From the NCBI GenBank assembly GCA_012837765.1, contig DUQO01000070.1:1-37579 (forward strand): a DNA stretch of 37,579 nucleotides, read 5' to 3'. This DNA comes from Mollicutes bacterium (GTDB lineage Bacteria > Bacillota_I > Bacilli_A > RF39 > UBA660). How positions within the stretch are numbered: the first letter of the stretch is position 1; the number at the start of each line of letters is the position of its first letter. Made by a program: the position numbers and the translations under genes. Below the pieces are notes generated by a model. It did not search any database, was not told the DNA's origin, and saw only the letters and a program-made list of their open reading frames with translations. Of this stretch, positions 8,968 to 17,747 are shown piece by piece.

Positions 8968-9462
8968 TTATAACGCATAATATGCGCTTGCATACTCACC
9001 ATTTTTTAGGATAACAATTACACGATATGTATTTGGTTTATCATCTTTAACCTTTTGAGTTCTTAAAAAATCAAGAAAAGAAGCATCAATGTTATATGAT
9101 GAATAATTAGTTATTAAATCGTTAATGTTATAGGCAGAGATGAATACACTTTTAACATTTAAAAGATCAATTAATTCATTGTAATAATTAACATTTTCAA
9201 AATCATATGTTGTGATATCTATAAGAGGTGTATTTTGATTGATAGAGTTCGTGACAGGATTTAATTGTTGATTTTGCTCTATAAAAATTTTAACATTTCG
9301 AGCGGCATGAATTGCTTCTACCGTATTATACTTAGAATTTCGCTCATAATTATGATAAAAACTTGATATTTGAGAATAAAATAATACTAATATAGCTGCT
9401 ACTATCCCCACTACTACAATTGTTTCAGCTAGAAAAAAGCCTTTGTTATTTAACTTTATCAT
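8968..9462 (-). CDS. Type IV pilin-like protein (pseudopilin) 1
   Basis: The N-terminus MIKLNNKG / FFLAETIVVVGIVAAILV is a classical class III signal: cleavage after Gly8, Glu at mature position 5, and an extended hydrophobic helix for both membrane anchoring and filament packing. The rest (about 130 residues) is a polar, Asn/Tyr-rich globular domain. The ATG at 9462 has AGAGGGG upstream. It is first in a two-gene pilin operon, divergent from the PilB-like ATPase, which is the motor expected to polymerise such subunits. Confidence 0.85.
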   Translation of the reverse strand: MIKLNNKGFFLAETIVVVGIVAAILVLFYSQISSFYHNYERNSKYNTVEAIHAARNVKIFIEQNQQLNPVTNSINQNTPLIDITTYDFENVNYYNELIDLLNVKSVFISAYNINDLITNYSSYNIDASFLDFLRTQKVKDDKPNTYRVIVILKNGEYASAYYAL

Positions 9463-9480
9463 TTTTCGCCCCTCTTATCA

Positions 9481-9509
9481 TTGATATTAAACTATAATTA
9501 TTATATAAT
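9481..9509 (+). promoter_or_regulatory. Sigma-A promoter for the pilus ATPase
   Basis: TTGATA (9481-9486), a 17-base spacer and a perfect TATAAT (9504-9509) point towards the ATPase gene 55 bases downstream. Confidence 0.7.
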
Positions 9510-9563
9510 AAAAAGTAGATAAATACTAGATACTGTTAAAAGAATAAAAAGAGGTGAACAAAT

Positions 9564-10901
9564 TTGATCAGAACTTTTGATTACGATAAATTGCCCATCG
9601 TTGAAGTTGTTAACGAGATAATACTCGACGCAGTCAGAAGAGGCGCTAGCGATATTCACTTCGACCCTATGAATGAATATATGAAGGTTAGAATTAGGAT
9701 TGATGGCGAATTAACTGATTATACAACTGTTCCCAACACTTTAAAAAAGAATTTAATTACGCGTATTAAAATTATTTCTGGTATGAATATCACAGAAGTT
9801 AGACTTCCACAAGATGGTTCTATACAAACTGTATTAAAAGATACCTCGCTTGACTTACGTGTTTCTTCCCTACCATGTAGTGATGGAGAAAAAATAGTTA
9901 TTCGTATTTTAGACTATTCGATGAGTTTAAAAGGTCTTGAACATTTAGGTTTTAGTGATCATAATTATCGTAAAATTCTTGAAATGATTGCAAAACCAAG
10001 TGGTATCATTCTTGTTACTGGTGCTACTGGTTCTGGTAAATCAACAACTGTTTACTCTATTTTACAAAAATTAAATCGTGAAACAACCAATGTCATTACA
10101 GTTGAAGATCCAGTTGAAATGGATATTGAAGGAATCAATCAAGTACAAGTAAATAGTGAAATCGGCTTAACTTTTGCTAATGTTCTTCGTTCTGTTTTAA
10201 GACAGGACCCAAATATAATTATGATTGGGGAAATTCGTGATAACGAAACAGCTCGTATTGCTGTTAGAGCTTCAATTACAGGACACTTAGTTTTATCTAC
10301 AATACATACTAATAACTCTTTAAACACTATTGAGCGTTTATTAGATATGGAAGTTGAAAGATATTTACTAGCTAGTGCATTAGAAGGAATTGTTTCGCAA
10401 AAACTTGCTAGAAGACTTTGTGAAGAATGTCGTAGTATGAGACCTGCTAATCAATATGAAAAAGACCTTATTAAAAATGTATTAAATATTGACATTAAAG
10501 AAGTTTATTCCGCTGAAGGTTGCGAGAAATGTAATAATGGTTATAAAGGCCGTATTGCTATACATGAAGTATTACTTATCAATCAAGCAATAAGAGATGC
10601 TATAGCAGAAGGAACTTCGAAAGAAGCTTTAAGAGAGATGGTATATAAATCAGATGTTACTACTCTTTTACAAGATGGTCTTGAAAAAGTTGTAATAGGT
10701 TATACAACATGTGAAGAAGTATTAAAATTGATTGAATTAGACGATGATATTGATGGTAAAACAAAAGAATATCGTTACAGTTTAAATAAAGCTTTAGAAG
10801 AAAGTGACTTAAGGAAAAGCGCTGGTGACGTAACAATTAGTGATAACATCGTTTTATCAGAAGTTGATATTTTGGAAGAAATTCCAGATCAAACTCAATA
10901 A
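9564..10901 (+). CDS. Type IV pilus/competence assembly ATPase (PilB/GspE/ComGA family)
   Basis: Cytoplasmic hexameric motor that drives pilin polymerisation. Motifs: Walker A GATGSGKST at 153-161, Asp box around VITVEDPVE (177-185), Walker B IIMIGEIRD (218-226), His box HLVLSTIHTN (241-250), and a C4 zinc motif (C286, C289, C320, C323). It has an N2-like domain but not the extra N-terminal domain of full PilB. An acidic tail of about 60 residues after the catalytic core is longer than in Bacillus ComGA (about 356 aa). The start is TTG at 9564, chosen because GAGGTGA lies six bases upstream. No PilC/ComGB platform protein or prepilin peptidase is in the window. Confidence 0.92.
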   Translation: MIRTFDYDKLPIVEVVNEIILDAVRRGASDIHFDPMNEYMKVRIRIDGELTDYTTVPNTLKKNLITRIKIISGMNITEVRLPQDGSIQTVLKDTSLDLRVSSLPCSDGEKIVIRILDYSMSLKGLEHLGFSDHNYRKILEMIAKPSGIILVTGATGSGKSTTVYSILQKLNRETTNVITVEDPVEMDIEGINQVQVNSEIGLTFANVLRSVLRQDPNIIMIGEIRDNETARIAVRASITGHLVLSTIHTNNSLNTIERLLDMEVERYLLASALEGIVSQKLARRLCEECRSMRPANQYEKDLIKNVLNIDIKEVYSAEGCEKCNNGYKGRIAIHEVLLINQAIRDAIAEGTSKEALREMVYKSDVTTLLQDGLEKVVIGYTTCEEVLKLIELDDDIDGKTKEYRYSLNKALEESDLRKSAGDVTISDNIVLSEVDILEEIPDQTQ

Positions 10902-10915
10902 AAGCGAGATAATAA

Positions 10916-10947
10916 TAAAAAATTGTTAGAAATTCTAACAATTTTTT
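10916..10947. terminator. Bidirectional terminator between the pilus ATPase and plsC
   Basis: TTGTTAG (10922-10928) and CTAACAA (10934-10940) form a stem flanked by A and T runs, so it works on both strands. It separates two convergent genes. The last codons and stop (TAG) of plsC lie inside the stem. Confidence 0.85.
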
Positions 10948-11513
10948 TGTTTGTACACTTTAACTTTACAAGGCTCTTTAATCATTTCTATAGCATCTGT
11001 AATTTCTTTTATACCCTCTTGTTTGTTCTTAACAACAAAAGGATTTCCATAAATCAATTTAATTTTATGAAATAAACGATACTTACCAACTATTTTAATT
11101 GGAACAATAGGTTTTTGAGTAATAGTTGATAAAAATGATGCGCCTCCTTTTACCTCTACCTCTTTAGCCAAACCATTACGTGTTCCTTCAGGAAAAAGGG
11201 CTAAAACCTCTCCATTACATAATACTTTTTTCATTTCTCTTAAGCTTGCAATAGATGGTTTTTCTCTATCTACTTGGATAGCATTATATTTATTTAGAAA
11301 ATAAGATATGAGTTTGTTATTCCATAATTCCTTTTTAGCAACAATGTTGATCTTGCGATTTGCAAAAGCTACAATGAGAGGTCCATCAAAAGCACTGATA
11401 TGGTTACTACAAAGAATAGCACCACCTTCTTTAGGTACTTTATGTTCGTTGATAACTTCTACTCTAAAAAGTAATCTCATCCCATTTCTAGCTATTTTCT
11501 TTATCGCATCCAT
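10935..11513 (-). CDS. plsC: 1-acyl-sn-glycerol-3-phosphate acyltransferase
   Basis: Makes phosphatidic acid from lysophosphatidic acid at the inner face of the membrane. The 192-residue protein has acyltransferase motif I NHISAFD (H-x4-D) and motif III FPEGTRN, with IVPIKIVG as motif IV. The ATG at 11513 comes four bases after the ileS stop, with GGGG in the ileS end as Shine-Dalgarno, so plsC is the last gene of the divIVA/T-box-ileS region. The final codons (Gln-Lys-Asn-Cys, stop) are encoded within the terminator hairpin. Confidence 0.93.
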   Translation of the reverse strand: MDAIKKIARNGMRLLFRVEVINEHKVPKEGGAILCSNHISAFDGPLIVAFANRKINIVAKKELWNNKLISYFLNKYNAIQVDREKPSIASLREMKKVLCNGEVLALFPEGTRNGLAKEVEVKGGASFLSTITQKPIVPIKIVGKYRLFHKIKLIYGNPFVVKNKQEGIKEITDAIEMIKEPCKVKVYKQKNC

Positions 11514-11517
11514 ATAA

Positions 11518-14500
11518 TTATTCCCCTATCTTAGATACTTCAAGTGCTACATCAAGATCATTTAAATTAACTTTTTCTTCTGCTGTTTCTTTATAAATTA
11601 TATCAACTGCCAAAGTTTCTCGTTTTATAAAGTCGTTATGTTTTTCTATTACTCTTTTGAAATCATCGTTTCCATTATAGTAAATATTGATTCTATCTAC
11701 TACATCAAAATCTTTACTTTTTCTCATTTGTTGTACTTTAGAAACTAATTCTCTTGCGATTCCTTCATCAAGTAATTCTTGATTTAAAGCTGTATTTAAG
11801 ATTATAAAACGATTGTTTTGCATATTAGCATTAAAGCCTTCTTTTGATGTAATTCTTATTTCAACCATATCAGGTGTTACTTCATAATCCTTATCATCAA
11901 TATTTATGACAATATTTTTTTGATTATTTACATCCTTTACTTGTTCCTTAGTAAGGTTATTTAAAGCGTTTGCAAACAACTTAATCTTAGGGCCAAACAT
12001 AGGTCCTGCTACCTTATAATTTGGTATAACAATAAAATTCATATATAAACTTAAATCAGGAGTAAATGTAATATTTTTAACATTTAATTCTTCTTTAATA
12101 AGTTCTGTTAAATCTCCTATTAAAGCTTCATGTTTCCCATCAATTATAATTTCACTTATTGGTTGTCTAACTTTAATTTTAGCTTCTTCTCTACCTGCTC
12201 TACCAAGACTTATCAAATCTCTTATAAGATCCATTTTAGCTTCTATCTCTTCATTTATATAATTGACATCACTTTTTGGGAAGTCTGATAAATGAACAGA
12301 TTCTTTATTTGTTAGATTTTGATAAATCTCTTCTGATACAAATGGTACTATTGGTGCTATTAACCTTGATAAGCCTTCTAACACTTCGTAAGTTGTTTTA
12401 TAGACAGCTTTTTTACTATCATCTAATTCACTACCCCAGAATCTTCTTCTGTTTCGTCTTATATACCAATTAGATAAATCTTCATTTACAAAATCTGTTA
12501 TACTTCTAACAACTTTTGTTAAATCATACTCATCATATCCCATAGTTACTTCTTTTACCAATTTATTATATTTTGATAATAACCATTTATCTATTTCTTC
12601 ACGCATATTGTAAGGTACATCAAATGTTCTTGGATCTACATCATCTGTATTAGCATATAACGTAAAGAAATTATATGTATTTTTCAAAGTATTGAAGAAT
12701 TTTGAATGTATTTCTTTTAAACCTTCTACATCAAATTTGGTTGGTGTCCAAACAGGAGATACATATGGTAAATACCACCTTAATGTATCTGTACCATATT
12801 CTTCAATCAATTTGAATGGATCAAGGCTATTACCTTTACTTTTACTCATTTTTTGACCATGTTTATCTAACAACATATCGTTTACTAATACATTTTTATA
12901 TGGTGCTTTACCTGTTACAAAAGTTGATATAGCAAGTAAAACATAGAACCAACCTCTTGTTTGATCTATTCCCTCTGATATAAAATCAGCTGGGAATTGT
13001 TCTTCAAATAATTCTTTGTTTTCAAACGGATAATGATATTGGGCAAATGGCATAGAACCTGAATCAAACCAAACATCGATTACTTCAGGTACCCTGCTCA
13101 TTTGATTGCTACATTTTGGACATTCTAAATGAATGTTATCAACATATGGTCTATGAAGTTCAATTGATTCATCAATTTTCTCAATTGCACGTGATACTAA
13201 TTCAGCCCTAGAGCCAATACTTTCTAAATGACCACAATCACATCGCCATATATTAAGTGGTGTTCCCCAATATCTATTACGTGATATTGCCCAATCATTT
13301 AAATTTTCAAGCCAGTTACCAAAGCGTTTTTCACCAATATAATCAGGATACCAATTAACTTTGTTATTTTCACTTATCATGAGATCTTTATATTTAGTAA
13401 CTTCTATATACCAACTTGGTTTTGCATAATATAAAAGTGGTGTTTTACATCTCCAACAATGTGGATAATTATGAGCTAATTTTTCTTTTTTAAATAATTT
13501 ATCATTTTCTTTTAAATACTTTATCACTTCTATATTAGCGTCCATTACATACATGTTAGACCAAGGTCCACTATTATATTTACCATCCTCAGAAACAGGA
13601 TTTAAAACAGGTAATCCATATCTTCTACCTACTTCATAGTCATCTGCCCCAAAAGCTGGTGCAATATGTACAATACCTGTACCATCTTCCATTGTTACAT
13701 ATTCATCGCATGTAACATAAAAAGCTTTTTTATCAACATCTATAAAAGGTAACAGTTGTTCATATTCAACATATTCTAAATCTTTACCAGTATATTCTTC
13801 GATAATATTGTATTCACTACCTAAAACTTTATCAGCAAGAGATGCTGCCAAAATAAAGTTATAACCTTTACTTTCAACTTTAATATATTTTTCTTTAGGA
13901 TTAACACATAACGCCACATTAGCTAGTAAGGTCCATGGTGTTGTTGTCCATACTAAAAAGTAAACATTTTCATCTTTTTTCTTCATTGGAACAATAACTG
14001 TATCAGATGATATTTCTTGATACCCTTGAGCTACCTCATGCGATGCTAGACCTGTTCCACATCTTGTACAGAAAGGTAAAATTTTATGCCCTTCATAAAT
14101 TAGACCTTTTTTAAACATCTCATTTAAGATCCACCACTCTGTTTCAATATAATTATTATCATATGTAACATAAGCATTATCTAAATCAATAAATTGACCC
14201 ATTTTTTTTGTATAATCTCTAAATGCTTGTTCATTTCTAAAAACTGATTCCTTACATTTTTTGTTAAAAGCTTCGATACCATAATCTTCAATATCTGTTT
14301 TAGAAGTAAAACCTAATTCCTTTTCAACTTCAAGTTCTACAGGAAGCCCATGAGTATCCCATCCTGCTTTTCTAACAACACGATAACCTTTCATCGTTTT
14401 ATATTTACAAAAGGCATCTTTTAAAAGTTTAGCAAGCATATGGTGTAGTCCTGGCATACCATTAGCTGTAGCTGGGCCATCATAAAAAACAAAGTTTTTG

Positions 14501-14616
14501 CTATCTTTTCTATTTTCTATTGTTTTATTTAAAATATCTATTTCATCCCACTTAGCTGCAATATTTTTTTCAACAACACTTACTTTTTCTTTTGATAACT
14601 CTTTAAATTTTGTCAT
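11518..14616 (-). CDS. ileS: Isoleucyl-tRNA synthetase, IleRS2 type with GXHH motif
   Basis: Charges tRNA-Ile. At 1032 residues it is longer than the usual bacterial IleRS1 (about 920) and its C-terminal half resembles the eukaryote-like IleRS2 class. The editing-domain motif TTTPWTL is at 224-230, Cys pairs are at C183/C186 and C387/C390, WFDSG is at 516-520, and KMSKS at 589-593. The class I HIGH signature is replaced by G56-L57-H58-H59: the first and third residues are exchanged. Such a GXHH motif has been described in IleRS2 enzymes with very high mupirocin resistance. The ATG at 14616 overlaps the stop of the small gene before it. An Ile T-box controls the unit. Confidence 0.97.
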   Translation of the reverse strand: MTKFKELSKEKVSVVEKNIAAKWDEIDILNKTIENRKDSKNFVFYDGPATANGMPGLHHMLAKLLKDAFCKYKTMKGYRVVRKAGWDTHGLPVELEVEKELGFTSKTDIEDYGIEAFNKKCKESVFRNEQAFRDYTKKMGQFIDLDNAYVTYDNNYIETEWWILNEMFKKGLIYEGHKILPFCTRCGTGLASHEVAQGYQEISSDTVIVPMKKKDENVYFLVWTTTPWTLLANVALCVNPKEKYIKVESKGYNFILAASLADKVLGSEYNIIEEYTGKDLEYVEYEQLLPFIDVDKKAFYVTCDEYVTMEDGTGIVHIAPAFGADDYEVGRRYGLPVLNPVSEDGKYNSGPWSNMYVMDANIEVIKYLKENDKLFKKEKLAHNYPHCWRCKTPLLYYAKPSWYIEVTKYKDLMISENNKVNWYPDYIGEKRFGNWLENLNDWAISRNRYWGTPLNIWRCDCGHLESIGSRAELVSRAIEKIDESIELHRPYVDNIHLECPKCSNQMSRVPEVIDVWFDSGSMPFAQYHYPFENKELFEEQFPADFISEGIDQTRGWFYVLLAISTFVTGKAPYKNVLVNDMLLDKHGQKMSKSKGNSLDPFKLIEEYGTDTLRWYLPYVSPVWTPTKFDVEGLKEIHSKFFNTLKNTYNFFTLYANTDDVDPRTFDVPYNMREEIDKWLLSKYNKLVKEVTMGYDEYDLTKVVRSITDFVNEDLSNWYIRRNRRRFWGSELDDSKKAVYKTTYEVLEGLSRLIAPIVPFVSEEIYQNLTNKESVHLSDFPKSDVNYINEEIEAKMDLIRDLISLGRAGREEAKIKVRQPISEIIIDGKHEALIGDLTELIKEELNVKNITFTPDLSLYMNFIVIPNYKVAGPMFGPKIKLFANALNNLTKEQVKDVNNQKNIVINIDDKDYEVTPDMVEIRITSKEGFNANMQNNRFIILNTALNQELLDEGIARELVSKVQQMRKSKDFDVVDRINIYYNGNDDFKRVIEKHNDFIKRETLAVDIIYKETAEEKVNLNDLDVALEVSKIGE

Positions 14617-14923
14617 TCTTTTTCCCTCTTTTCTTTTGTTTTGTTACTCCTAATTTTAAATCATTATATCTTGTGTCAACATTTACCTTTATTAGTTGAC
14701 CATTATAAATAAACTTAACAACAGGACCAAGATCCTTTGCAACTACAATCGAACTATTATATTGTTGCTCTAAATCTCCACCATCAAATTCAAGAAGGTA
14801 AATGTTATCAGCATCTAAAACCATGTGTTTCAAGTGAGCATACTTTGTTTTATGGTTTTCCTCTAGAATGTATAATTTATCTCTAAAAAAATATTTATTA
14901 TAAATATCAACTATTTTTTTCAT
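14603..14923 (-). CDS. Small hypothetical protein in the ileS operon, 106 aa
   Basis: I do not recognise this family. The ATG at 14923 is preceded by GGGGGGAG at good spacing. The gene overlaps the ileS start by 14 bases, so the two are translationally linked. It is the first gene after the Ile T-box and should therefore respond to isoleucine starvation. The protein looks soluble: a basic N-terminus (MKKIVDIYNKYFF), a beta-rich middle (VLDADNIYLLEFDGGDLEQQ, VVKFIYNGQLIKVNV), and a very basic C-terminus (KQKKRGKK). The basic tail would suit RNA binding, but that is speculation. Confidence 0.75.
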   Translation of the reverse strand: MKKIVDIYNKYFFRDKLYILEENHKTKYAHLKHMVLDADNIYLLEFDGGDLEQQYNSSIVVAKDLGPVVKFIYNGQLIKVNVDTRYNDLKLGVTKQKKRGKKNDKI

Positions 14924-14944
14924 TTAATACTCCCCCCTAATTTT

Positions 14945-15150
14945 TATATAAAAAAATCCTTATATAATATAAGGACGAATTATCGCGGTACCACCTTAGT
15001 TCATAGTTACCTATGCACTTAATTCAATAACGCTGATAAGCGTATATCCCTAAATATCAGGATATAACATCAGAAGTGATCTATATTATATTCTTTAATG
15101 GGCTCTCACCTATCCCCACTCGCTTATAAAGGTTATATAATACCGTCTTC
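14945..15150 (-). promoter_or_regulatory. Isoleucine T-box riboswitch
   Basis: Read on the minus strand, a Stem I starts with GAAG (15147-15150) pairing with CTTC (15073-15076); a second helix TATTATAT/ATATAATA lies above it. The unpaired strand between these helices reads TAGATCA, placing the Ile codon ATC (15078-15080) in the specifier loop. The conserved T-box core AAGGTGGTACCGCG follows near 14985-14998. An intrinsic terminator (CCTTATAT/ATATAAGG with a T7 run) closes the leader. Uncharged tRNA-Ile should allow read-through into the small gene, ileS and plsC. Confidence 0.93.
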
Positions 15151-15160
15151 ATCATTTGAT

Positions 15161-15613
15161 TTATTCTAAATCTAAAATTTCAATTTCTTCAACTACTTCT
15201 AATTGAGATTCAATTAGATCACGTAACTTTCTTTTAAATACGGATATATTTTTTCGAAGTCTCGATGCATCAAATTCGACTTTTTCAGCCCTTAATAAAG
15301 CATCACTTATTATACGATTGGCATTATTTCTTGCTTCACTAAGAAGCATATCTCCTTCTTGCTTAGCAATACGCCTAATTTGTTCACCACTTTCTTGAGC
15401 TGCAACTATTGTTTTATTCATAGTCATTTCCATCGCTTTATAACGATTCACTTGGTCATTAAGATTCGCATTTTCTTGTTTTAAATTAAGAACTTCTTCA
15501 TCTTTGCTCTTTAATTCTTTGACCATTTTTTCAACTTGAACAATAATCTCATCTAAGAAAGCGTTTACCTCTTTAGGATTATAGCCGTGAAGTGTCTTGC
15601 TAAATTTTTCCAT
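15161..15613 (-). CDS. divIVA: Septum/pole-site protein DivIVA
   Basis: Coiled-coil protein that binds negatively curved membrane at septa and poles. The N-terminal membrane-binding domain is seen in FSKTLHGYNPKEVNAFLDEI, where Phe and GY are typical. A long coiled coil follows (about residues 25-70 and 75-135), rich in Glu/Lys heptads. The ATG at 15613 follows a Shine-Dalgarno-like AGGTGA. It lies 22 bases after sepF. The sepF-divIVA-ileS order is conserved in Firmicutes, but the usual ylmG and ylmH between sepF and divIVA are absent here. Confidence 0.92.
   Translation of the reverse strand: MEKFSKTLHGYNPKEVNAFLDEIIVQVEKMVKELKSKDEEVLNLKQENANLNDQVNRYKAMEMTMNKTIVAAQESGEQIRRIAKQEGDMLLSEARNNANRIISDALLRAEKVEFDASRLRKNISVFKRKLRDLIESQLEVVEEIEILDLE
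15163..15192 (-). promoter_or_regulatory. Promoter for the Ile T-box transcript, inside the divIVA 3' end
   Basis: TTGAAG (15187-15192), an 18-base spacer and TAGAAT (15163-15168) on the minus strand. The -10 overlaps the last Leu-Glu-stop codons of divIVA and would start RNA a few bases before T-box Stem I. Confidence 0.55.
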
Positions 15614-15635
15614 CGTATCACCTCAATGCCTGCGT

Positions 15636-16046
15636 TTACAAATCTATGCCTATATCACTATTATCGTTTGATTTATGTTTATCTTCATCCCCTGTAATTT
15701 TACCTTGAACATTCATATTTTTTGGTGTACATAAAAATATGCCCCCACCTATTCTTTGTAAATCCCCACCAATAGCATATACCGTTCCGCTTAAAAAATC
15801 AACTATTCTTTTAGCTTGATCTTTAGTAACTCTTTTCATATTTACTACAACAGTATGTCTGTTTTTTAAATGATCTGCTATTTGTTGTGATTCTGAATAT
15901 GCACGTGGTTCAAGTAATATTAGTTTGCTACCTTCACCACCGTCAATTGCCGCTTCTTCTTTAGATATATTATAATATTCATCTTCTGAAGGCATATTGC
16001 TATCCGTATCGTTAAATGGAAACAATTTTTTTAAATTAATTTTCAT
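15636..16046 (-). CDS. sepF: Cell division protein SepF
   Basis: FtsZ-binding protein that helps shape the septum. An N-terminal amphipathic helix ([11 protein letters not shown]) could insert in the membrane. A linker follows, then the compact SepF domain ([60 protein letters not shown]). I chose ATG 16046, preceded by GGAGG with eight bases of spacing; an upstream TTG frame would overlap that site. The length of 136 residues is normal. It heads the sepF-divIVA unit. Confidence 0.93.
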   Translation of the reverse strand: MKINLKKLFPFNDTDSNMPSEDEYYNISKEEAAIDGGEGSKLILLEPRAYSESQQIADHLKNRHTVVVNMKRVTKDQAKRIVDFLSGTVYAIGGDLQRIGGGIFLCTPKNMNVQGKITGDEDKHKSNDNSDIGIDL

Positions 16047-16198
16047 ATTATATCCTCCGTACAAAAGATTTGGTTTACTATATCTAATTTTATCACATGT
16101 TAAATAAAATTAAAATAGGTTTTTGCAATTTAATTTATTACTATTGTACGAAACTATAACTATGATAATATATTTTATCTCTTTTTAACAAATAATTA

Positions 16199-16216
16199 GA
16201 CATGCTTTAGCATGTC
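16199..16216 (-). terminator. Possible terminator downstream of glyQS
   Basis: A 7-bp stem GACATGC/GCATGTC with a four-base loop lies eight bases after the glyQS stop. The following minus-strand sequence is T-rich but broken by A, so it is a weak intrinsic terminator. Confidence 0.45.
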
Positions 16217-16224
16217 ATTTTTTA

Positions 16225-17595
16225 TTAAAATTTAATTTTGTCTTTTATATAATCTACTATTTCACTTATTTTAATTGTTTCTTGTTTCATTGTATCTCTA
16301 TCTCTTATTGTAACAGTATCGTTATTTAAAGTTTCATCATCCACTGTTATACAAAATGGTGTTCCAATAACATCTTGCCTTCTATATCTTTTTCCAATAT
16401 TACCTGCTTCATCATAACTAGTCATAAAATGCTTAGATATTTGTTCATATAATTCTTTTGCCTTTTCACTATGACTTTTCTTTATCAATGGTAATACTGA
16501 TACTTTATATGGCGCAAGATAAGGATGCAATCTTAGCACTTCTCTTGTATCACCATTAGGTAATACTTCTTCATCATACGCTTCAAAAAGAAGCGCTAAA
16601 ACAGTTCTACCAACACCATATGTTGATTCTACTATATAAGGAATAAACTTTTCATTTGTTTCAGGATCCAAATATTCAAGATTTTTACCACTATATTCTT
16701 GATGGTTTTTTAAATCAAAATCAGTTCTATTGTGGGTACCATTAACTTCTCCCCAACCAAAAGGAAAACGATATTCTATATCACAAGCTGCTTTAGCATA
16801 ATGGGCTAATTTTTCATGATCATGAAATCTTAAATTTTCTTCTTTGATACCTAAATCCGTATAAAATTTTTTACCATACTCTTTAAAATATTCGTATAGT
16901 TCTGTATCAGTTCCTTCTTTACAAAAAGTTTGATATTCCATTTGTTCAAATTCAATAGTTCTAAATATAAAGTTTCCAGGTGTAATTTCATTTCTAAAAG
17001 CCTTACCTATTTGACCAATACTAAATGGTAATTTAGTTCTCATACTTCTTGCTACATTTAAAAAGTTAACATATTGACCTTGAGCATTTTCTGGTCTTAA
17101 ATAAATGATACTTTTTGAGTCACTTGTAACTCCTCTATAAGTTTGAAACATTAAATTGAATTGTCTAATATCAGTAAAATTATTTTTACCACACTTAGGA
17201 CATTTAACATTGTGTTCTTTTATATAATTAGCCATTTCTTCCTGACTCATTTTGTCAGGGTTAGCATCTGCATCAAACTCCTCGATTAAATTGTCAGCTC
17301 TATGGCGTGTTTTACATTCTTTACAATCTAAAAGCGGATCTGCAAAACTACTTACATGACCACTCGCTTCCCAAACCCTTGGGTGCATTAAAATATCAGC
17401 GTCTATTTCAAAACTGTTTCTTCGCTCTTGAATAAATCTTTTACGCCAAGCATCTTTCACGTTGTTTTTCAATCTACAACCAAGAGGCCCATAATCCCAA
17501 GTATTAGCTAGTCCATCGTATATTTCACTACCTTGAAATATAAAACCATATTGTTTACAAAAATTAACCATCTTTTCCATTGTTATATTTTTCAT
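16225..17595 (-). CDS. glyQS: Glycyl-tRNA synthetase, single-chain (alpha2) class II type
   Basis: Charges tRNA-Gly. The 456-residue enzyme is the homodimeric type, not the glyQ/glyS tetramer. Visible features are an N-terminal GSEIYDGLANTWDYGPLG, zinc-like Cys pairs (CKEC; CPKC), motif 2 (FRNEITPGNFIFRTIEFEQMEY) written here only in part as FRNEITPGN and IEFEQMEY, motif 3 GVGRTVLALLFEA, and the anticodon-binding domain at the C-terminus (VLPLIKKSH onwards). The ATG at 17595 follows AAGGAGG. A glycine T-box lies upstream. Confidence 0.96.
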   Translation of the reverse strand: MKNITMEKMVNFCKQYGFIFQGSEIYDGLANTWDYGPLGCRLKNNVKDAWRKRFIQERRNSFEIDADILMHPRVWEASGHVSSFADPLLDCKECKTRHRADNLIEEFDADANPDKMSQEEMANYIKEHNVKCPKCGKNNFTDIRQFNLMFQTYRGVTSDSKSIIYLRPENAQGQYVNFLNVARSMRTKLPFSIGQIGKAFRNEITPGNFIFRTIEFEQMEYQTFCKEGTDTELYEYFKEYGKKFYTDLGIKEENLRFHDHEKLAHYAKAACDIEYRFPFGWGEVNGTHNRTDFDLKNHQEYSGKNLEYLDPETNEKFIPYIVESTYGVGRTVLALLFEAYDEEVLPNGDTREVLRLHPYLAPYKVSVLPLIKKSHSEKAKELYEQISKHFMTSYDEAGNIGKRYRRQDVIGTPFCITVDDETLNNDTVTIRDRDTMKQETIKISEIVDYIKDKIKF

Positions 17596-17599
17596 TTTA

Positions 17600-17741
17600 T
17601 CCTCCTTAATAATAAAAAACTTCTAAAATAATTGTAAGGACGAGATTATCGCGGTTCCACCTTACTTATTCTAGAAGAATCAGCTTTATTATAATCGCTC
17701 CGAGATTCCACCTCATCATCGCTTTAATTACTCATTTGTTT
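17600..17741 (-). promoter_or_regulatory. Glycine T-box riboswitch, short leader
   Basis: The minus strand carries the T-box core AAGGTGGAACCGCG (about 17646-17659) and the pairing CCTTAC downstream, which form the antiterminator. CTTCTAGAATAA before it can pair with TTATTTTAGAAG after it, followed by T6, giving a terminator-like stem. Only about 80 bases lie between the predicted transcript start and the core, so Stem I is much shorter than in the Ile T-box. A small hairpin with GTGGAAT in its loop offers GGA as a possible Gly specifier. Confidence 0.85.
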
Positions 17742-17747
17742 TATTAA

